From Bacillus sp. 2205SS5-2 (GTDB lineage: Bacteria > Bacillota > Bacilli > Bacillales > Bacillaceae_K): DNA of 64,000 nucleotides. The DNA lies in NCBI RefSeq assembly GCF_037024155.1, contig NZ_JAYKTS010000003.1, positions 124,001 to 188,000 on the forward strand, written 5' to 3'. Positions 51,988 to 61,753 of this stretch are shown here, piece after piece; within the stretch, counting starts at the first letter, position 1; the number at the start of each line of letters is the position of its first letter. A program made the position numbers and the translations under genes. A model generated the notes under the pieces. It made no database searches and was not told where the DNA came from. It was given only the letters and a program-made list of their open reading frames with translations.

Positions 51988-53271
51988 CTAAACACGAACA
52001 GGTTCTGCTGATATATTCTGGGCATCTTTTGGTTCAGGTACAAATGAAAGAATAATAATTCCTATAATAAAAAGAATCACGAGACTGAAGACACCATAGC
52101 TTGAGTTTCCGGTAATCTGGGCGGTTACACTCACTAGAAGTGGACCCATAATAGAAGCGAACTTACCAAAAATATTATAAAATCCAAAAAACTCATTGGC
52201 ATTTTCCTTTGGAACAAGCTTGGCAAAATACGAGCGACTCAATGCTTGAATTCCTCCTTGTGAGGAGGCGACGAGCATAGCTAAAACCCAAAAATCGAAA
52301 GTGGTTTTCATGAAAAAAGCATAAATGCACACAATGATATACACAATAATCCCGACATAGAGCATCTTTTTTCCGGTGAATTTCTCGGATAGCTTTCCGT
52401 AAAGAAAGGCAAAGGGTGCGGCAACGACCTGAGTGAAAAATAAAATAATTAATAGATTTGTAGCACTTATACCGAGATCTGACCCGTAGGCTGTCGACAT
52501 GGTGATAATGGTGCCGACGCCATCAATATAAAAGAAATAGGCCAGAAGAAATAAGAATAAAGCTCGGTATTTTCGGATTTCGATAAATGTCTTCCCTAAC
52601 CGCTTAAAGCTATTAACGACAGGATTAGGTTCACGCTGAATAAAATACTTTTGGTGAACATTTTTAAATAACGGAATCGTAAATAATCCCCACCATAATG
52701 CGGTGATTAAGAAGGAAATTTTACTAGCTAAGGTTGTTGTGATGGGAATGATCTCATTTTGGGCTAAAATAATGATGGCAATGCTTATAATAAACGGAAT
52801 CGTACTCCCAATATAGCCCATTCCAAAACCACGTGCTGACACTTTATTCATGCGATTCTCTGAAGTCACATCCACTAGATAAGCATCGTAAAAGACATTG
52901 GCCCCTGATGATCCAACTGCAGCGAATGTATAACAAATTAATAAAAGTAACCACTGTTCGGTTGGTACAAAAGCAAGCAATGCAGTAGCGCTGATCCCTA
53001 GAGCGAAAAAGAAAGTGAAGAATTTCTTCTTCAATCCTTCATAGTCGGCAATGGTCCCGAGAATGGGTCCGAGCATCGCTAATATAAAGGTAGCAATCGC
53101 AATCGTGTAGCCTAAATAAGCGGTGGAGTCCTCGCCACTTACACCTGCATTTGTTGAAGCAGCCTTAAAAAATAATGGAAATACAGCTGTAGAAATAATT
53201 ATCGAATAAGCCGAATTGGCCCAGTCATAAAAAACCCAGCTATTCTCTGCCTTTGTAAGTCCCTTATTCAA
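51988..53271 (-). CDS. MFS transporter, UMF1 type
   Basis: About 427 residues with 12 membrane segments. The N-terminus SWVFYDWANSAYSIIISTAV is the signature of the UMF1 (Atg22-like) group; STAYLGYTIAIATFILAMLG, LGTIADYEG and SSQGGIQALSRSYFAKLVPK follow. The substrate of bacterial members is unknown; vacuolar relatives export amino acids. Start: AAGGAGG followed by TTG at 53271 is plausible; a GTG at 53292 overlaps that site. A minimal dispersed element lies upstream, at 53307. Confidence 0.85.
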   Translation of the reverse strand: MNKGLTKAENSWVFYDWANSAYSIIISTAVFPLFFKAASTNAGVSGEDSTAYLGYTIAIATFILAMLGPILGTIADYEGLKKKFFTFFFALGISATALLAFVPTEQWLLLLICYTFAAVGSSGANVFYDAYLVDVTSENRMNKVSARGFGMGYIGSTIPFIISIAIIILAQNEIIPITTTLASKISFLITALWWGLFTIPLFKNVHQKYFIQREPNPVVNSFKRLGKTFIEIRKYRALFLFLLAYFFYIDGVGTIITMSTAYGSDLGISATNLLIILFFTQVVAAPFAFLYGKLSEKFTGKKMLYVGIIVYIIVCIYAFFMKTTFDFWVLAMLVASSQGGIQALSRSYFAKLVPKENANEFFGFYNIFGKFASIMGPLLVSVTAQITGNSSYGVFSLVILFIIGIIILSFVPEPKDAQNISAEPVRV

Positions 53272-53306
53272 AACATTTTTCGCCTCCTTCACCTGTTTTT
53301 TTTATT

Positions 53307-53380
53307 GGCTGTTTTCGCAAAGTTTGTGGCTATTTCATCAAAAATATGATGAAATAGCCACAATGTATACGAAAAGAGCG
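53307..53380. repeat. Minimal 74-bp form of the dispersed element, a near-perfect hairpin
   Basis: GGCTGTTTTCGCAAAGTTTG and GTATACGAAAAGAGCG are the two ends, joined by GTGGCTATTTCATC and GATGAAATAGCCAC, a 14-bp perfect stem with an 8-base loop. Flanks TTTTTATT and TTTTAATT match at 7 of 8. It is the family reduced to its two terminal repeats. Confidence 0.85.
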
Positions 53381-53675
53381 TTTTAATTCAATATTATTGT
53401 ACCTGAAAAAATAGTCAGAATAATAAGAATGATAAAACTTAATTGTAGCTTAATAATTGCTTGTTCGTTTTTCGTAAAATACAATCTAGTTTAAGGATTT
53501 TGCTCTTATTTGACAAGTCCTATTCCAAACAACATAAACGCCCATCACCCACCACATTTTCATCCACTTACTGCCTACTAATCCAAAATCGGCTTCGAAA
53601 AAAGTAGTGAAGTCAAATAGGATTGCATGAAATGGAAAATACTATCCTTGAACAGTACGGAAAAGGAGGACATTG

Positions 53676-55124
53676 ATGGAAAACTACACGTACAAACAAT
53701 CGTGGTTCGGTAATGTGAGAGGTGATATACTCTCGGGGCTTGTCGTGGCGTTGGCGTTAATTCCTGAAGCGATTGCTTTCTCCATTATTGCAGGGGTAGA
53801 TCCTATGGTAGGGCTATATGCTTCCTTTACAATCGCCGTAACGATTGCTTTTGTTGGTGGTCGTCCAGGGATGATTTCAGCAGCTACTGGCGCGATGGCA
53901 CTTGTGTTTATTGATCTAGTAGCCGATTATGGTTTGCAATATTTATTAGCAGCGACTATCCTGACAGGAATTCTTCAAATTATTTTCGGTCTATTAAGAT
54001 TAGCAAAGTATATGAAGTTTATTCCTCGATCGGTAATGGTTGGATTTGTGAATGCTCTAGCCATTTTAATTTTCACTTCTCAGCTTCAACACTTTGTGGA
54101 TGAAGTGTGGGTTATGTATGCCTTGGTTGGGTTAACCCTAGCCATTATTTATTTGCTCCCTTACCTGACAAAAGCTGTCCCTTCGACCCTAATCGCCATT
54201 GTGGTCGTAACCGCTTTAGCCATTTTTATGCAATACGGGGTGAGGACGGTAGGGGATATGGGGACTATTTCACAAACCTTACCACAGTTTTTACTTCCGG
54301 ATATTCCCGTAACCTTGGATACCTTGATCATTATTCTTCCTTATTCCCTTGCTTTAGCGGTCGTTGGCTTACTAGAGTCGCTGTTAACCGCTTCTATTGT
54401 TGATGATATTACTGATAGCGCGAGTGATAAGAATAGAGAGAGTCGGGGTCAAGGAATCGCGAATGTGATTACTGGATTTTTTGGTGGCATGGCTGGTTGT
54501 GCGATGATTGGTCAGTCGGTCATCAATACAAAATCAGGCGGAAGGGGGCGACTTTCAGCTTTAGTTGCGGGTGTATTCTTAATGTTTCTGATTGTGGTGC
54601 TTGGTGATATTGTAGTACGCATTCCCATGGCCGCTCTTGCCGGCGTTATGATTATGGTATCCATCAGTACATTCGATTGGAACTCCTTAAAAACACTTCA
54701 TCTTGTCCCAAGGAGCGATGGCTTGGTTATGGTTGTCACGGTAGTGACGGTAATATTTACTCATAATCTAGCCTTTGGCGTGTTTACAGGAGTGTTGTTA
54801 AGTGCGATCTTCTTTGTCGCTAAAATTTCACAAATTCGTGTGGAAAGGACTTTTGACGGAAAAAAAAGAATATATATAGTACACGGTGAATTGTTTTTCG
54901 CATCTGTAACAGATTTACTGCTACAATTTGATTTTAAAGAAAAGGTTGATAGGGTGGAAATCAACCTAAGTCGATCACATATATGGGATGATTCGGCCGT
55001 TGCTGCAGTGGATCGAATTGTGTCAAAGTTTGAAGAAAGCGGCGCTAAAGTGAAAGTGACCGGTTTAAATGAAGACAGCAGTGAATTGGTTGGTAAACTT
55101 GCGAATAAATTAGGTGCTCATTAA
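53676..55124 (+). CDS. SulP-family anion transporter with STAS domain
   Basis: 482 residues. The membrane domain shows [20 protein letters not shown], the SulP signature, and [16 protein letters not shown]. The C-terminal 90 residues form a STAS domain ([40 protein letters not shown]). Relatives import sulfate or bicarbonate; the substrate is not decided here. It is shorter than plant or BicA types. AAAGGAGG precedes the ATG at 53676. The universal stress protein gene follows after 14 bases, a common SulP-UspA pairing. Confidence 0.9.
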   Translation: MENYTYKQSWFGNVRGDILSGLVVALALIPEAIAFSIIAGVDPMVGLYASFTIAVTIAFVGGRPGMISAATGAMALVFIDLVADYGLQYLLAATILTGILQIIFGLLRLAKYMKFIPRSVMVGFVNALAILIFTSQLQHFVDEVWVMYALVGLTLAIIYLLPYLTKAVPSTLIAIVVVTALAIFMQYGVRTVGDMGTISQTLPQFLLPDIPVTLDTLIIILPYSLALAVVGLLESLLTASIVDDITDSASDKNRESRGQGIANVITGFFGGMAGCAMIGQSVINTKSGGRGRLSALVAGVFLMFLIVVLGDIVVRIPMAALAGVMIMVSISTFDWNSLKTLHLVPRSDGLVMVVTVVTVIFTHNLAFGVFTGVLLSAIFFVAKISQIRVERTFDGKKRIYIVHGELFFASVTDLLLQFDFKEKVDRVEINLSRSHIWDDSAVAAVDRIVSKFEESGAKVKVTGLNEDSSELVGKLANKLGAH

Positions 55125-55138
55125 AAGGAGGAAGAGCT

Positions 55139-55558
55139 ATGTATAAGAAAATTGTATTAGCGACAGATGGATCAGAGCATTCAAAACGCGCGGCTCAAAA
55201 TGCCATACATATTGCTAAATGTAGCTCAAAATCATTCATCGAAGTGGTGTATGTAATCGATCCAAGCCGCTCAAAATCAGATGTTCTTCACAATTGGAAT
55301 TCCGTGGATGTCAATGAATTGCGAAAGGATCGAATGAAAGAGGTGGAGAGTGAAGCGAAGCGGGCCGGGGTAGATTATGAAATTAAAGTATTACATGGTG
55401 ACCCAGGACCGACGATAGTGGACTATGTAAACAAAAATAAAGCAGATATTGTTATTATTGGTAGCAGGGGTCTCAATGCTCTTCAAGAATTTGTGCTTGG
55501 AAGTGTCAGTCATAAAGTGGCGAAACGTTCCAATTGTCCCGTACTGATCGTGAAGTAA
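55139..55558 (+). CDS. Universal stress protein (UspA family)
   Basis: 139 residues, single domain. KIVLATDGSEHSKRAAQNAI at the N-terminus and the ATP-binding motif IIGSRGLNALQEFVLGSVSH followed by KRSNCPVLIVK place it in the nucleotide-binding USP class (GxxGx9GS). It is co-transcribed with the SulP gene (AAAGGAGG site), where it may modulate transport; that is inferred from pairing only. Confidence 0.92.
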   Translation: MYKKIVLATDGSEHSKRAAQNAIHIAKCSSKSFIEVVYVIDPSRSKSDVLHNWNSVDVNELRKDRMKEVESEAKRAGVDYEIKVLHGDPGPTIVDYVNKNKADIVIIGSRGLNALQEFVLGSVSHKVAKRSNCPVLIVK

Positions 55559-55607
55559 ATCTCTTGCCTTTTTTAGTTTTAATTGCGAAAAGGGAGACAT
55601 TCGGAAA

Positions 55608-55767
55608 GGTTATTTTTGCAAAATTTGTTTCGTTTGTATCAAACAATAAACTTTGGTATATCATTGTTTCAAGGCAGCTTTTCCTCTGTTTTTGAGGGAT
55701 ATTGACAGAAAAATGGAGGGTCCATCTAAAAACAGACTAAATAGCAACGATGTATGCGAAAAGAGTC
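55608..55767 (-). repeat. Dispersed inverted-end element, degenerate subtype A
   Basis: 160 bp, GGTTATTTTTGCAAAATTTG to ATGCGAAAAGAGTC, flanks TTCGGAAA and TTTGGAAG (6 of 8). To its right, about 55806-55840, GGGAGCGA and TCGTTCCC can pair and may act as terminator for the CHRD gene. Confidence 0.75.
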
Positions 55768-55867
55768 TTTGGAAGAAAAATGCTAAATCGAAGCAGTAAG
55801 AGAAGGGAGCGACTGCATAAAAGAAGCTTCGTTCCCTATTCTATACTTTTCTCATATTGCCTCTCTT

Positions 55868-56311
55868 CTAGTATTTTCGATGTTTAACGGGTATGATTTG
55901 ACCGCGGATTTCTCCTGAGGGATTTTGTTCAGTATGAACATTGACATATGTTTTTTCTTTTCTCATTAATTTAAGCAAGTCTGCTACATCTTTTACCCCC
56001 ACCGGATTTTCAACAATATCCTTATCGGTAATGGTCCCCATCACCACTCCTTTCCGAGTGGAAATTCCGTTTTGTTCTTCAAGGGTGGCGAGATCGGCTC
56101 CGAATAAAAATACCAAGACGGGTCCGTTTTCATCTCGATTGCCAAAGTGAATATGAGCTTGTACAAAATTTTTAATATCTTCTACCTTAAGGATGAATTT
56201 TATCCTGGTACAGTCTTTATTCGACACGAATTTTGCAATGCCAAATGCATCGGAGTCAACTGGCGGTACTTCATTTCTGCCCCTAAGCTTCGCGAAAAAG
56301 AACTCTTCCAT
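55868..56311 (-). CDS. CHRD-domain protein
   Basis: 147 residues, essentially one CHRD domain: FFAKLRGRNEVPPVDSDAFG at the N-terminus, AHIHFGNRDENGPVLVFLFG in the middle and YVNVHTEQNPSGEIRGQI at the end. The domain takes its name from chordin, and bacterial members are of unknown function. There is no signal peptide, so this copy appears to be cytosolic or exported by another route. TAGGAGGTG precedes the ATG. Confidence 0.9.
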   Translation of the reverse strand: MEEFFFAKLRGRNEVPPVDSDAFGIAKFVSNKDCTRIKFILKVEDIKNFVQAHIHFGNRDENGPVLVFLFGADLATLEEQNGISTRKGVVMGTITDKDIVENPVGVKDVADLLKLMRKEKTYVNVHTEQNPSGEIRGQIIPVKHRKY

Positions 56312-56572
56312 TCTATCACCTCCTAAGTAACGCTACTGTATACTATTCAGAATGTAAGACTTTCGTGTAGGTGAACGAATCAACAAGTTTCAAATTCTTT
56401 CATCCTTTTGTAAAGTTATTTTTCATATCTATCGTTGCTATTTCATTTAAACATCGCTGGAATACCCTTTTTTGGTATTGATTTCACTTGAGAATATAAT
56501 GGGGAATGCCGCAAACCCTATTTTTAAAAAGGAATAACCATTGCTTCGTAAAGCAATCTTCTTTTTGAGAAA

Positions 56573-56753
56573 GTCTCTTTTTGTATACTTTGTTGCTATT
56601 GGCACAAAGAAAAAAAGGACAGTAAGGTTTTTCGACTGATTTCTTACTTTCCATCTATAAATGGATAATTTTTCATGAGGAAAAGAGCACGAAGTCATAC
56701 AAATCAGGAAATATATTCCTATTTGAAAAGCCACAATTTTTGCGAAAACAGCC
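56573..56753 (+). repeat. Dispersed element, subtype C, with perfect 8-bp target duplication
   Basis: 181 bp, GTCTCTTTTTGTATACTTTG to GCGAAAACAGCC, with GGCACAAAGAAAAAAAGGAC inside. TTGAGAAA occurs exactly at both flanks (56565-56572 and 56754-56761). A further end scrap (TTTTTCATATCTATCG) lies at about 56415-56455. Confidence 0.88.
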
Positions 56754-56879
56754 TTGAGAAATAAGATAATGAGTTACCAGCTACTGCAGAAATACCTATT
56801 TGGAAGGCATAGAGAATGGAGACTTACAGTTTAACTTGGTTACATTACCAAAATCAGTCAATACTAGACTATCAATACG

Positions 56880-56912
56880 AAAAAAGCCTCCTATTTGAGA
56901 AGGAGGCTCATT
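56880..56912 (-). terminator. Terminator of ywbE
   Basis: On the minus strand GAGCCTCCTT and AGGAGGCT pair and are followed by TTTTTTC. Confidence 0.85.
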
Positions 56913-56921
56913 AAATGTAAT

Positions 56922-57116
56922 TTACCTTATTATCTCTTTCACTCGACCAACTTGTCCGTCTTGAAGACGTACTTTAATTCCATGAGGGTGATTACTTGAT
57001 TTTGTAAGTAAGTCCTTTACAACCCCTTCGGTTAATGTTCCTGTTCGTTGATCTTGTTTAAGGACGATTTTGACTTTTTGACCTGGAGAAATATTCTTTC
57101 GTTCTTGTCCATTCAA
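56922..57116 (-). CDS. ywbE: YwbE family protein
   Basis: 64 residues, closely resembling B. subtilis YwbE: SPGQKVKIVLKQDQRTGTLT, GVVKDLLTKSSNHPHGIKVR and LQDGQVGRV. It is a small beta-barrel-like (DUF2196) protein of unknown function, probably cytosolic and possibly nucleic-acid binding. Terminator directly downstream. Confidence 0.9.
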   Translation of the reverse strand: MNGQERKNISPGQKVKIVLKQDQRTGTLTEGVVKDLLTKSSNHPHGIKVRLQDGQVGRVKEIIR

Positions 57117-57149
57117 TGGGCTAACCTCTTTTCTTTAATCTTCTCTATT

Positions 57150-57815
57150 TTAATATAAATCCTTAATAGAACCAAAAGAAAAAGGATGATTGTTATTTTT
57201 ATTTCGCTGTGGACTTCGATGATGCTTATTTTCAAACTCCTTCGTCAGAGCTATAGCTGAAAGAGTTGCCCCTGCAGCTTCAGCGTAGCTTCCCAAAGCT
57301 TGAATTTGTTCCCCGATTTTCTTCTGTTTTCGTAAAACAAAGGTCTCACCGATTCCCTCGATAGCCGCTCCCAATGATAATAATGTATTTCCATATGCTT
57401 GAATTTGTGCAAATTCTGAATCGCTCATACTGGCAGAAACAGCTTCAAATGCAGCCCCAATAGATTGGATAGAGTCGCCTAAAATATCTAATTTCAATCC
57501 ATCTTCTTCCAAGTCGTTAATTTGAAGACCTGCAGCCACAACATTTGTAGAATTTCCAGCAGCTTGTAACCATGATCCAAGAATACCTAAAGACTTTCCT
57601 TGACTAACATCCCGTCCTTTCTGTAGACCAATCGCTTGCAATGAGTTTCCAAAAGCTTCCATTCCGTTTCCGAGTAGAACAAGTTTGAGGGCTAATTTCT
57701 CGATTGATTCCCCCTCTTCTTTTGCAATAAGGGTTTCACCACTTGCCGATACGACAGTCCCAAATGTTTGTATCCACCCACCCGTGACTAACAGTAAATC
57801 ACCATACACCTCCAT
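57150..57815 (-). CDS. Repetitive Gly/Ala-rich protein (DUF6944-like)
   Basis: 221 residues built from about eight copies of a degenerate 18-22 residue unit with the pattern LGxxLQAxGxxxxA: LLGNGMEAFGNSLQAIGL, ILGSWLQAAGNSTNVVAAGL, ILGDSIQSIGAAFEAVSASM, AYGNTLLSLGAAIEGIGETF and ALGSYAEAAGATLSAIALTK. It lacks a signal peptide and membrane segments and ends in a basic, Asn-rich tail. I believe it belongs to the repetitive DUF6944 group of Bacillus, function unknown. AGAGGGG precedes the ATG. Confidence 0.78.
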   Translation of the reverse strand: MEVYGDLLLVTGGWIQTFGTVVSASGETLIAKEEGESIEKLALKLVLLGNGMEAFGNSLQAIGLQKGRDVSQGKSLGILGSWLQAAGNSTNVVAAGLQINDLEEDGLKLDILGDSIQSIGAAFEAVSASMSDSEFAQIQAYGNTLLSLGAAIEGIGETFVLRKQKKIGEQIQALGSYAEAAGATLSAIALTKEFENKHHRSPQRNKNNNHPFSFGSIKDLY

Positions 57816-57928
57816 GTAGACAGCCCCTCTTAGTTATTATTACAGTGTATTCGTGATCATGAAAAAGGCTAATGAATTTTCTGAAAATGATGAATAAGCG
57901 TATAAAATCAAAAAGAACCCCTTGTAAA

Positions 57929-58090
57929 GATTGTATTCGCAAAGTTTGTTGTTTTTTGAATCCATCTATAAACAAGGATACAACTCTGATTCGGGTCTTC
58001 TTCTCGTCTATTTTTGATGGGAATCAACAGTGAAAAAGAGGGCTCAATCAAAAATTAGATGAAATAGCCGCATTGTATATGAAAAGTGCC
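57929..58090 (-). repeat. Dispersed inverted-end element, subtype A
   Basis: 162 bp, GATTGTATTCGCAAAGTTTG to TATATGAAAAGTGCC. It contains GATGGGAATCAACAGTG and lacks any GC-rich module. Confidence 0.8.
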
Positions 58091-58252
58091 TATGAAAATG
58101 AACAAGAAGGACTTTAGTAGTTAGGAGGGAATTCAGATAATATTGTCACTCACCTTCATCCTTAAGACGGAGATAAAACCAATCTCCAGAAGTTGTCAGG
58201 AGAATTATTTAGATAGTACACTTAAAGTATCAAATTAATAGGAGTGAATCAG

Positions 58253-59506
58253 ATGACGTATGAAGCAAGTGCGGTTGTTCAAAGCAAACAAAGTAAATCA
58301 TCTATTTTTGGAAATAAAAATTTCTTATTATTGTGGATTGCTGCATTACTATCAAGCTTTGCCATTTCTTTCTTCTTATTTTCGCAAAGTTGGTATGTTG
58401 TGAAGGTTTTAAATCTTGAGGCCTCTTTAGGATTTATTTATATTGCTTCAAGTATTCCGAGGCTTTTGTTTATGGTGATAAGTGGCACAGTCGCTGATCG
58501 CTATAGCAAAACGAAAATTATGTTCATTTCCGACTTTAGTAGAAGTTTGCTACTAGGTGGACTAGTCATTTGGTTTCTTTTAGGAAGCGTAAATTTGTGG
58601 ACCTTCGTTATTTTCGCCTTTTTCTTCGGTATTTTAGACGCCTTCTTTTGGGCAGCTGAAAGTGCGGTTCTTCCATCAATTATTAGAAAAGAAAACTTAA
58701 CTAGAGGAAATTCTATTATTCAAATGACTAACCAAACCTCTTTCATTCTTGCGCCGATGTTAGCGGGTGTCATAATTGCTTTTGGGAATTTTGAAATCGT
58801 TTTTGGTACAACAGCGGTTATGCTATTTTTAGCCTCTATATTGATTTCTTTTATGAAAGTAGCTAAACCTGAAGGTGTTGAGAACACAAAAGAACAAGCC
58901 TTTTGGGACACTTTTAAAGAGGGAGTACAGTATGTGAAAAACTCACGTCTATTGACCCTCATCATTTTAGCATCGGTGCTTATGAATCTTTTTATGGTCG
59001 GACCAATGACGATGGGTCTTCCTTTATTTGTTAAAAACATCCTCCAGGGTGATGCGTTACAGTTTAGCTACTTAGAGGCTGGCATGGCAGTGGGAATGTT
59101 GATTGGATCGATTTTAGTTGCGGTGCTAAATTTACAAAAAAAGCGTGGGCTCTTAGGCATATCTTTAATTGTTGTCGCTGGATTCTTCTTTATACTTCTC
59201 AGTTTTTCAACAAGTATTTGGATGAGCATCGTGGCTTTAGCTGGATTTGGAGCTTGCTTAGCAGCTTCAAACATCCCACTCATTTCAGCGATTCAAAGTA
59301 TTATCGAGGAAAAAGTACTAGGACGTGTTATGGGGCTGCTATCACTCGCTTCGATGGGCTTGATTCCCGTCAGCTATGCGATTACCTCCCTAGTTCTTTC
59401 CATGGGTGTATCGATTCATCATATTATGGCAACAGGAGCAGTACTGGTGATGTTATATTCTGCCTTCATTCTTATTCGATTTAAGGAAATTCGCTTGTTA
59501 GATTAG
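58253..59506 (+). CDS. MFS exporter, MefA/EntS-like
   Basis: 417 residues, 12 membrane segments. FLLLWIAALLSSFAISFFLF, RLLFMVISGTVADRYSKTKI (motif A region) and ILDAFFWAAESAVLPSIIRK resemble macrolide-efflux/enterobactin-exporter-like members. The substrate is unknown. TAGGAGTG lies 8 bases upstream of the ATG at 58253. Upstream, GGAGAT and ATCTCC (58171-58190) can pair, so a regulated leader is possible, but I could not identify a leader peptide with confidence. Confidence 0.87.
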   Translation: MTYEASAVVQSKQSKSSIFGNKNFLLLWIAALLSSFAISFFLFSQSWYVVKVLNLEASLGFIYIASSIPRLLFMVISGTVADRYSKTKIMFISDFSRSLLLGGLVIWFLLGSVNLWTFVIFAFFFGILDAFFWAAESAVLPSIIRKENLTRGNSIIQMTNQTSFILAPMLAGVIIAFGNFEIVFGTTAVMLFLASILISFMKVAKPEGVENTKEQAFWDTFKEGVQYVKNSRLLTLIILASVLMNLFMVGPMTMGLPLFVKNILQGDALQFSYLEAGMAVGMLIGSILVAVLNLQKKRGLLGISLIVVAGFFFILLSFSTSIWMSIVALAGFGACLAASNIPLISAIQSIIEEKVLGRVMGLLSLASMGLIPVSYAITSLVLSMGVSIHHIMATGAVLVMLYSAFILIRFKEIRLLD

Positions 59507-59639
59507 AAATTTGAAACTGTGAATGGTATTCGTGATGAAAAGAGGAGAGAGGGTTGTGAATAGAGAATTGTTCTTAAAGGTGACCAGGCCTGCACATGCG
59601 GGATGGAAAATAAGGTAGGGGAAGACAGGGGACCGAAAA

Positions 59640-60128
59640 ATGGAACAAGAAGTTAAGATAATCGAGTATAATAGCGAATACCAAAAGCAAGTTATCGAGT
59701 TAATTCTAAGGATACAGCAAAAAGAATTCCAAATAGAAATTTCTCTAAATAATCAAAAGGATTTAATAGGAATTGAAGACTTTTATCAGCAATACAACGG
59801 GAATTTTTGGGTGGCTATTTTTAACGAGAGAGTTGTTGGCACAATCGCTCTATTAGATATTGGAAATCCAGGTGTAGCACTTAGGAAAATGTTTGTAGCA
59901 AAAGAACATCGTGGCTCAAGAGGTGTCGCACAACAGTTATTAAAATGTGCGATTAGTTTTGCAAAACATAGAAAAGTTCGTGAAATATATCTTGGAACAA
60001 CACCTCAGTTTTTGGCTGCTCATCGTTTTTACGAAAAAAATAATTTTCAACTCATAGAGAAAGCTGAACTTCCTGATACGTTTCCTATTATGACTGTTGA
60101 TAAGCGATTATACCGGCTTATCATCTAA
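59640..60128 (+). CDS. GNAT-family acetyltransferase
   Basis: 162 residues. The acetyl-CoA binding motif is KMFVAKEHRGSRGVAQQLLK (motif A, R/QxxGxA pattern) followed by AAHRFYEKNNFQLIEK (motif B). It transfers acetyl groups from acetyl-CoA to an unknown amine. The ribosome binding site is weak. Confidence 0.87.
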   Translation: MEQEVKIIEYNSEYQKQVIELILRIQQKEFQIEISLNNQKDLIGIEDFYQQYNGNFWVAIFNERVVGTIALLDIGNPGVALRKMFVAKEHRGSRGVAQQLLKCAISFAKHRKVREIYLGTTPQFLAAHRFYEKNNFQLIEKAELPDTFPIMTVDKRLYRLII

Positions 60129-60221
60129 ACCATTTTGTTAGGGGATTTTAATCAAAAGTAGTACAATTAGAAGGAATTAACAAAAAAGGAGGGTGCATGC
60201 ACTTTCCTTTTTAAAGTGGTT

Positions 60222-60282
60222 TTTGTCTAGCTCTAGGTACTATCGGCTCGAGGCCATAAGCCGGTGGACGCGTGCTTTGGGC
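60222..60282. repeat. Fragment of an unrelated Bacillaceae-type GC-rich repeat
   Basis: GTCTAGCTCTAGGTACTATC followed by GGCTCGAGGCCATAAGCCGG resembles the TCTAGCTCC...GGCTCGAGGTCATAAGC repeats common in Bacillus intergenic regions. It joins directly to the left end of the dispersed element at 60280. Confidence 0.5.
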
Positions 60283-60430
60283 TATACATTGTTACTATTT
60301 CATTTAATTTTGATTGCCCTCCATTTGGCAGTTAATACCCATCAAAAAAAGACGAAAAGATGCCCTGAAACAAGGATATATCAAAGTTTATTGTCTGATT
60401 AGAAAAGCAACATGCTTTTTGAAATCAGCT
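60280..60430 (+). repeat. Dispersed element, subtype A, left end truncated
   Basis: GGCTATACATTGTTAC at the left lacks the TTTTCG segment; AAAAGACGAAAAGATGCCCTG lies inside and GAAATCAGC at the right. It ends 29 bases before the Gfo/Idh/MocA start. Confidence 0.7.
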
Positions 60431-60458
60431 TTTCTTAATTGTGAAGGAGGAGACATTA

Positions 60459-61457
60459 ATGAAGGTGAATTGGGGAATTTTGAGCACAGCAAATATTGCG
60501 AGAAAAGCAATCATCCCAGCACTAATAGACGCAGAGAATTGTGAGGTAAGAGCCATCGCTAGCTCAAACGCAAAAGTAGACGAAATTGCGAAGGAGTTCG
60601 ACATTCCTACCGTTTATAAAAGTTATGAAGAATTAATCGATGATAATAGTATTGAAGTTGTCTATATCCCGCTTCCAAATGCCTTACATAAAGAAGGGGT
60701 TCTAAAAGCAGCTGCGAGGGGGAAACACATCCTAGTTGAAAAACCAGCTGCTTTAACAAGTGAAGATGTAGAGGAAATGAAGCGAGCTTGCGAAGAGAAT
60801 GATGTCTTGCTCATGGAAGCCTTTATGTATCAGTTTCAGCCCCAGCATCAGCGTGTGAAAGAAATCATTGCAACAGGAGAGATAGGTGAAGTGAGGCACC
60901 TCAATTCAGCATTTACGTTTTCGTTGAATTTTGAAGAAAACCGTCAGAATATCCGCTTGAATCCTGAACTTGGTGGCGGCAGCATTTGGGATGTAGGATG
61001 TTATTGTATTCATTCAACTAGGATGATTTTAGAAGAGGAGCCAACGAGTGTATACGTGTCAGGTGATATACATCCTGAGTTTGGAATCGATACAAAGGCG
61101 ACAGGCATCTTGAATTTTTCCAATGGAGTAACTGCAACCTTTTATTCTAGTTTTGAAGAAAGTATGAGAAACACCTATGAAGTTCGCGGCACAAAAGGGT
61201 CGATTTTCCTCCCGAATGCTTATCGTTCAGACAAGGTCGGGGAAGGAGAGGGTGAAATTCTAATCACAAATGAAAGTGGTGAAACGCGAACAGAAATGGT
61301 GAAAGGACAACAATATGTGATGCAGGTCCAACATTTCAGTGATTGTGTCCTCACAGGTGAAACGCCTTCTTATACAATTACTCAAACGACTCAAAATATT
61401 AAAACAATCGAGGCGTGTTATCGTTCATTGAGGGAAGGACAGTGTACGGGCGTTTGA
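60459..61457 (+). CDS. Gfo/Idh/MocA-family oxidoreductase
   Basis: 332 residues. The Rossmann N-terminus reads VNWGILSTANIARKAIIPAL, the EKP motif is in ILVEKPAALTSEDVEEM, and the C-terminal alpha/beta domain contains NPELGGGSIWDVGCYCIHST, the substrate-binding region. It catalyses NAD(P)-dependent oxidation or reduction of a sugar or polyol, substrate unknown. GAAGGAGG precedes the ATG at 60459. Confidence 0.9.
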   Translation: MKVNWGILSTANIARKAIIPALIDAENCEVRAIASSNAKVDEIAKEFDIPTVYKSYEELIDDNSIEVVYIPLPNALHKEGVLKAAARGKHILVEKPAALTSEDVEEMKRACEENDVLLMEAFMYQFQPQHQRVKEIIATGEIGEVRHLNSAFTFSLNFEENRQNIRLNPELGGGSIWDVGCYCIHSTRMILEEEPTSVYVSGDIHPEFGIDTKATGILNFSNGVTATFYSSFEESMRNTYEVRGTKGSIFLPNAYRSDKVGEGEGEILITNESGETRTEMVKGQQYVMQVQHFSDCVLTGETPSYTITQTTQNIKTIEACYRSLREGQCTGV

Positions 61458-61753
61458 ACTACCTCCCACTTCTTCATTGAGCAACGCCCTTCTCATTCCT
61501 TGGAAATGCGGGATTTTTCGCCTATTTCAGACAAAATTAGGGTCCACTCATCACCAGTATTAAAAAGCAGCGAGAGCATCTAATCAAGTGATCTATAAAG
61601 ACGTTTGTAGAAAAAATTATATGAAAAGATGTGCGGAAACGAACCAGTGATGCTGATCGGAAAACTTCAAAAAAAAGATAAAGATCGCCCAGCTTTCCTT
61701 GAGGAATTAAGCAAGTTATAATAGATGAATTATAGGATTAGCGAGGAATGTGA

